Shown: in pieces, positions 59,937 through 64,000 of the stretch | Layout: every line of letters begins with the position of its first letter | How positions within the stretch are numbered: the stretch's first letter is position 1 | DNA from: Palsa-504 sp963800415 | GTDB lineage: Bacteria; Actinomycetota; Actinomycetes; Streptosporangiales; Streptosporangiaceae | Reading direction: 5' to 3' | Length of the DNA stretch: 64,000 bases | NCBI GenBank assembly: GCA_963800415.1 | Contig: CAWDBS010000044.1 | Span: 147,888-211,887, forward strand | The notes under the pieces: model-generated | The model's database searches: none | What the model was told of the DNA's origin: nothing | The model's input: the letters and a program-made list of their open reading frames with translations, nothing else | Program-made: the position numbers and the translations under genes

Positions 59937-59942
59937 TGCTTC

Positions 59943-60582
59943 GTGGCGACAGCAACCGTCGAGACGGCCCCCCGCACGCCGGCCAGCAGACCCAACCTGG
60001 TCAGCGTCGGCACCATCGTCTGGCTCTCCTCTGAGCTGATGTTCTTCGCGGCCTTGTTCGCGATGTACTTCACCGTCAGGTCGGTGAGCAAGGGCGCGGG
60101 ACTGCCCTGGCCGGGAGCGCATCTCAACATCGCGCTCGGCGCGACGAACACCACCGTCCTGCTGCTGTCCAGCGTCACCTGCCAGATGGGCGTGTTCGCG
60201 GTCGAGCGCGGCCAGATCAGCCGCACCAGGTCGCTGCTGCACCCGATGAGCTGGGGCCTGCGCGAGTGGTACGTGCTCACCTTCCTGATGGGGCTGTACT
60301 TCGACCTCGGGCAGGGCTACGAGTACATAGAACCTGGTCACCAAGGAGCACCTCACCCTGTCCTCGAGCGCCTACGGCTCGGTGTTCTACCTGCCCACCG
60401 GGTTCCACGGGCTGCACGTGGCGGGCGGCCTGGTGGCGTTCATCTTCCTGCTCGGCCGCACCTACGCCGCCCGGACCTTCACCCACGAACAGCAGGTCAG
60501 CGCGATCGTCGTGTCCTATTACTGGCACTTCGTCGACGTCGTGTGGATCGGCCTGTTCACCGTCATCTACCTCATCCACTAG
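59943..60582 (+). CDS. ctaE: Cytochrome c oxidase subunit III (one apparent extra base)
   Basis: Subunit III of the aa3 oxidase, integral membrane. The N-terminal half PNLVSVGTIVWLSSELMFFAALFAMYFTVRS and LREWYVLTFLMGLYFDLGQGYEY is in one frame. The second half LTLSSSAYGSVFYLPTGFHGLHVAGGLVAFIFLLGR and SYYWHFVDVVWIGLFTVIYLIH is in the next, so an extra base sits near 60327-60331 (ACATAGAACC). Removing it gives 212 aa, normal length, stopping at 60580-60582. As sequenced, the first frame runs on without a stop into qcrC. This gene is needed for aerobic growth in relatives, so a sequence error is more likely than real loss. Confidence 0.88.
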
Positions 60583-60596
60583 TCAGGGGACAGCGA

Positions 60597-61415
60597 GTGA
60601 GCTGGATCAACGCCAGGCGCAGGCGCCCGGTCGCCGGCTACGCGGCACTGCTGCTCGGGCTCGTCGTTGTCGCGCTGCTGTACGGGTCGCTCACCCGTGC
60701 CGGTGGCGTCGCGCAGGCGTCGGCGCCGGCCGCGTCGGGGCAGGACATCACGGCGGGCAAGGAGTTGTTCGACGCGAACTGCTCGAGCTGCCACGGCCTC
60801 GAGGCCCAGGGCACCGACCAGGCGCCCAGCCTGATCGGCGCCGGCGCGGCCGCCGTCTACTTCCAGATGTCCACCGGCCGCATGCCGGCCAAGGAGGTCG
60901 GCGCGGAGAACAACCGCGGGCCGGTAAAGTTCACCGAGCAGCAGATCTACCAGATCGCCGATTATGTCGCCTCCCTGGGCGGCGGCCCCGCGATTCCCAC
61001 CGCCGAGCAGGTGTCCACCGAGGGAGCGAACACCGCGCGCGGCTCGCAGCTGTTCAACGCCAACTGCGCGCAGTGCCACGGCTTTGCCGGGGCGGGCGGC
61101 GCGCTCACCTACGGTAAGAACGCACCGGCGATGACCCAGGCCACCCCGACGCAGATCTATACGGCGATGCTGACCGGGCCCGAGGCCATGCCGGTGTTCT
61201 CCGACGGCGTGCTCAGTCCGCAGGCCAAGCGCGACATCATCGCCTACATCACCGAGACGCGGGTGGAACCCAACCCTGGCGGCTTCTCGCTCGGCCGGGT
61301 CGGGCCCGTCACCGAGGGCCTGGTGATCTGGCTCGGCGGCCTGGGCTTCCTGGTGCTGATCGCGCTGTGGATTACCGCCAAGCGGCGTGATCCCAGACCG
61401 ACGGGGATGGAGTAG
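60597..61415 (+). CDS. qcrC: Cytochrome bc1 complex diheme cytochrome c subunit
   Basis: 272 aa. It carries electrons between the bc1 complex and the aa3 oxidase, replacing a soluble cytochrome c in actinobacteria. There is an N-terminal membrane anchor (GYAALLLGLVVVALLYGSL), two c-type heme domains with CSSCH and CAQCH, and a C-terminal membrane helix (EGLVIWLGGLGFLVLIALWI). Methionine ligands are likely in GRMPAKE and AMPVFSDG. The GTG start at 60597 follows AGGGGACAGCGA. It forms an operon with ctaE, qcrA and qcrB. Confidence 0.95.
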   Translation: MSWINARRRRPVAGYAALLLGLVVVALLYGSLTRAGGVAQASAPAASGQDITAGKELFDANCSSCHGLEAQGTDQAPSLIGAGAAAVYFQMSTGRMPAKEVGAENNRGPVKFTEQQIYQIADYVASLGGGPAIPTAEQVSTEGANTARGSQLFNANCAQCHGFAGAGGALTYGKNAPAMTQATPTQIYTAMLTGPEAMPVFSDGVLSPQAKRDIIAYITETRVEPNPGGFSLGRVGPVTEGLVIWLGGLGFLVLIALWITAKRRDPRPTGME

Positions 61416-61423
61416 TAGCAGTC

Positions 61424-62539
61424 ATGAGCGACATGGAAGAGACCGAGGGGCACGCGGGCCCGACCGCGCCGCACCGGGTGATCGGCACTCCCCCGCCCTC
61501 GCCGCGGCTGCTCGGGGCGACAGCCCTGGCCGAGGGCGACGCAGACGCAGACGCGGGCGAGGCCGCGGAGGCTGAAGGCGCGGAGCACCTCCTCGGCCTC
61601 CCGCCGGACGACCCGAAGGTGATCTTGCACGCCAAGCGAGTCGAGAGGCTGGTCGCGGCGTGCTTCACGTTCGCCTTCATCGCCGGGTGCGGGTTCATCG
61701 CCGCCTACGTCGGCCTCGGGGTGCACAGCGTCGACAAGACGCTGCGCTCCAACCTGGCGCTGGGCTTCTCGCTTGGCCTTGCGCTCGCCGCCCTGGGCCT
61801 CGGCGCGCTGCTGTGGGTGCGGCACCTGATGCCGGACGTCGAGGTTGTCGAGGAACGGCACGAGCTGCGTTCTGACGGGAAGGACCGGAAGGCGTTCGAG
61901 GGGTACTTCAAAGAGGGCACCGCGAACAGCCAGTTCGTCAAGCGGCCACTGGTACGGCGCACCCTGATGCTCGGCACGCTGCCGCTGCTGGCCGCGCCGG
62001 TCGTGCTGCTCAGGGACCTGGGCCCGCAGCCCGGGACCAGCCTGCGGCACACCGTATGGAGCCCGGGCCGGCGGCTGCTCGTGGCCGGCACCAGCAGGCC
62101 TGTTACCCCGGCCGAGTTCAGCGCGCCGGGCAGCATGATCACGATCGTGCCCGACGGCTATCAGGACGACCTGGACGCGCTGACCAAGGCGACCGTGATC
62201 CTGATCAAGTTCCGCCCCGGTGAGCTGGACATTCCCACCAGAACGGCGGGGGGTACGCTGATAGGCACGATGAACTGGACGGTCGACAACATCGTCGCCT
62301 ATTCCAAGATCTGCACGCACGTGGGCTGCCCGGTGGCGCTGTATGAGCAGACCACGCACCACATCCTGTGCCCCTGCCACCAGTCCACCTTCGACGCCTC
62401 GACCGGCGCGACCGTGATCTTCGGCCCGGCGCCGCGTCCGCTGCCGCAGCTGCCGATGACCGTCGACTCCAGCGGGTTCCTGGTGGCCAGGAGCGACTTC
62501 ACCCAGCCGGTCGGCCCGAGTTTCTGGGAGCGCGGATGA
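61424..62539 (+). CDS. qcrA: Cytochrome bc1 complex Rieske iron-sulfur subunit
   Basis: 371 aa. The long actinobacterial form: an acidic N-terminal tail, three membrane helices (CFTFAFIAGCGFIAAYVGLG, LALGFSLGLALAALGLGALLW, TLMLGTLPLLAAPVVLL), then the Rieske domain. The [2Fe-2S] ligands are in CTHVGCPV and CPCHQSTFD, with the disulphide cysteines included. It starts at the ATG at 61424, eight bases after the qcrC stop. Its stop overlaps the qcrB start (ATGA), so the two are coupled. Confidence 0.95.
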   Translation: MSDMEETEGHAGPTAPHRVIGTPPPSPRLLGATALAEGDADADAGEAAEAEGAEHLLGLPPDDPKVILHAKRVERLVAACFTFAFIAGCGFIAAYVGLGVHSVDKTLRSNLALGFSLGLALAALGLGALLWVRHLMPDVEVVEERHELRSDGKDRKAFEGYFKEGTANSQFVKRPLVRRTLMLGTLPLLAAPVVLLRDLGPQPGTSLRHTVWSPGRRLLVAGTSRPVTPAEFSAPGSMITIVPDGYQDDLDALTKATVILIKFRPGELDIPTRTAGGTLIGTMNWTVDNIVAYSKICTHVGCPVALYEQTTHHILCPCHQSTFDASTGATVIFGPAPRPLPQLPMTVDSSGFLVARSDFTQPVGPSFWERG

Positions 62540-64000
62540 GCGAGAACTTTGAGGTTCCGAAGGTCCTGCGCGGCACGGGCAGCTGGCTCGACGACCGGTT
62601 CCACGGCGCGCGCGGGTTCCGCGTGCTCATGCGGAAGGTGTTTCCCGACCACTGGTCGTTCATGCTCGGCGAGATCGCGCTGTGGTCGTTCGTCGTCCTG
62701 CTGCTGACCGGGACCTTCCTGTCGTTTTTCTTCGTCCCGTCCATGACCGACGTGGTGTATCACGGCTCGTACACCAAGCTGAACGGCCTCCCGGTGAGCG
62801 AGGCGTACGCCTCGACGCTGAACATCAGCTTCGACGTGCGCGGCGGGCTGCTGATGCGGCAGATCCACCACTGGGCCGCCGACCTGTTCATGGCCGCGCT
62901 GACCATTCACATGCTGCGGGTGTTCTTCACCGGCGCCTACCGTAAGCCCCGCGAGGTCAACTGGCTGATCGGGATCGTGCTGTTCTCGCTGGGGCTGCTC
63001 GAGGGCCTGTTCGGTTACTCGCTGCCCGATGACCAGCTGTCCGGCGCCGGCCTGCGGATCTTCGAGGGCGTCCTGCAGGGCATCCCGATCGTCGGCACGT
63101 ACCTGGCGTTCTTCCTGTTCGGCGGGCCGTTCCCCGGTCATGACATCGTGCCGAGGATGTACATCATCCACGTGCTGCTGATTCCCGGCATCCTGCTGGC
63201 GCTGATTACCGCGCACCTGTTCATCATGTTCCACCAGAAGCACACGCAGATGCCAGGCAAGGGGAACACCGAGCGGAACGTCGTCGGCCAGCCGTTCTTC
63301 CCGTACTTCCTGGCCAAGGGCGGGGCGTGGTTCTTCTTCATCTTCGCCGCGCTCGTACTGCTCGCCACCTTCGCCCAGATCAACCCGATCTGGCTGTACG
63401 GGCCGTACAATCCGATCCAGATCTCGTCCGCGTCGCAGCCGGACTTCTACATGGGCATCCTGGAGGGCTCGCTGCGGATGATGCCTGCCTGGGAGATCAA
63501 CTTCCTCGGGCACACGCTCTCGCTGAGCGTGCTCATCCCGTTCGCGGTGCCGCTCACCGTGGTCCTCGGCGGCGCGGCCTTCTGGCCGTTCTTCGAACAG
63601 TGGGCCACCGGGGACAAGTCGTACCACAACATCAACGACCGGCCGCGGAACGCTCCGGTGCGGACCGGCGTCGGCGTGGCCGCGGTGGTGTTCTACGGCA
63701 TCTTGTGGGCCGAGGGCGCCAACGACGTCCTCGCCGACTTCCTGCAGGTCCCGCTGTACACGATCACCTGGATCTCCCGGGTACTGATCTTCGTGGGGCC
63801 GGTGCTCGCCTTCGTCATCACCCGGCGTATCTGCCTGGGCCTGCAGCGTAAGGACGCGGAGACGCTGCTGCACGGCTACGAGACGGGCATCATCAGGCAG
63901 CTGCCGGACGGCGAGTTCATCGAGGTGCACAAGCCGGTGAACGAGGAGGCCCGGGCGGTGCTCGAGGCCAAGGAGGTGCCCGCCCTGCTGCCCCCGCCCG
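62536..64000 (+). CDS. qcrB: Cytochrome bc1 complex cytochrome b subunit (3' end outside window)
   Basis: 488 codons from the ATG at 62536 to the window end, without interruption. The heme b histidines are in QIHHWAADLFMAALTIHMLRVFF and IIHVLLIPGILLALITAHLFIMFHQKH. The Qo-site region has LPDDQLSGAGLRIFEGVLQGIPIVGTY and MGILEGSLRMMPAWEI. It holds eight or more membrane helices, with an actinobacterial C-terminal extension beginning at TRRICLGLQRKDAETLLHGYETG. It overlaps qcrA by four bases. It is the target of Q203-type inhibitors in mycobacteria. The last 50 or so residues are missing because the window ends. Confidence 0.95.
   Translation, partial: MSENFEVPKVLRGTGSWLDDRFHGARGFRVLMRKVFPDHWSFMLGEIALWSFVVLLLTGTFLSFFFVPSMTDVVYHGSYTKLNGLPVSEAYASTLNISFDVRGGLLMRQIHHWAADLFMAALTIHMLRVFFTGAYRKPREVNWLIGIVLFSLGLLEGLFGYSLPDDQLSGAGLRIFEGVLQGIPIVGTYLAFFLFGGPFPGHDIVPRMYIIHVLLIPGILLALITAHLFIMFHQKHTQMPGKGNTERNVVGQPFFPYFLAKGGAWFFFIFAALVLLATFAQINPIWLYGPYNPIQISSASQPDFYMGILEGSLRMMPAWEINFLGHTLSLSVLIPFAVPLTVVLGGAAFWPFFEQWATGDKSYHNINDRPRNAPVRTGVGVAAVVFYGILWAEGANDVLADFLQVPLYTITWISRVLIFVGPVLAFVITRRICLGLQRKDAETLLHGYETGIIRQLPDGEFIEVHKPVNEEARAVLEAKEVPALLPPP

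Noticed and set aside
59943..61415. A CtaE-QcrC fusion protein
   Set aside because: The middle of the frame is Arg/His/Pro-rich nonsense, while the correct CtaE C-terminus is encoded in the neighbouring frame with its own stop.
62299..63930. A 543-codon open frame opposite qcrA/qcrB
   Set aside because: Antisense shadow of an intact membrane protein gene; no motif and unbalanced amino-acid composition.
1..64000. tRNA or rRNA genes
   Set aside because: No tRNA cloverleaf with a T-arm consensus and no rRNA-like stretch was recognised in either strand on reading; a dedicated covariance-model search was not possible.

Overview
The window is very GC-rich, densely coded DNA from an actinomycete (Actinomycetota). 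The evidence is the uninterrupted pyrimidine operon next to bldD, the actinobacterial integration host factor mIHF, a PriA without helicase motifs, a PknL/PkaF-type kinase locus, and a diheme QcrC in a ctaE-qcrCAB cluster. From metF to qcrB the gene order follows the M. tuberculosis Rv2172c-Rv2196 segment and its Streptomyces counterpart (metF, Rv2175c, pknL, DAHP synthase, plsC-like, fadD15, pimB', NlpC/P60, DEDDh exonuclease, trpD, ctaE, qcrC, qcrA, qcrB). ISKra4 and IS1182 elements and the style of the repeats fit a Streptosporangiales-like soil actinomycete; that placement is inference.

Layout. 0-20.2 kb: apart from a truncated DUF2786 gene at the left edge, one long minus-strand run, pyrR-pyrB-pyrC-carA-carB-pyrKD-pyrF, then mihF-gmk-rpoZ-coaBC-metK-priA-def-fmt-rsmB. 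It makes UMP and supplies SAM, CoA, GMP kinase, the RNA polymerase omega subunit and translation-initiation processing. The pyrR leader carries a PyrR-binding hairpin that includes the ribosome binding site. The pyrR-bldD gap has a perfect Crp-type site, a bldD promoter and a BldD box. PyrK and PyrD are one reading frame joined by a linker made of G-tract repeats, and carA carries two long DNA palindromes in frame. 20.5-33 kb: bldD, a HEPN protein, a Tat-type GH2 glycosidase, GNAT/metF, an Rv2175c-like regulator, a ferredoxin-reductase-like flavoprotein, a PASTA kinase, an aromatic-codon leader peptide with attenuator before DAHP synthase, and thiI.

33-50 kb is accessory: two paralogous small membrane proteins, two stand-alone ClpC N-domain proteins (ClpC2-like), gene remnants, an ISKra4 element with a perfect 9-bp target duplication, a DUF4262 gene, a broken MFS transporter, an ABC-2 exporter with a PadR regulator and operator, a predicted PPi-type phosphofructokinase, plsC, an IS1182 element that ends an LLM remnant, an esterase and a collagen-like membrane protein. 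50-64 kb returns to core genes: ROK glucokinase, metallophosphoesterase, acyl-CoA synthetase, PimB'-like mannosyltransferase, NlpC/P60 endopeptidase, exonuclease, trpD and the cytochrome bcc/aa3 cluster (ctaE, qcrC, qcrA, qcrB, the last running off the end).

At least ten genes from 24 kb onward look broken by single-base indels, often in G or C runs, and each regains its family length when one base is changed. ctaE and a young IS copy are among them, so sequence error is a serious alternative to real decay. These cases are flagged individually.
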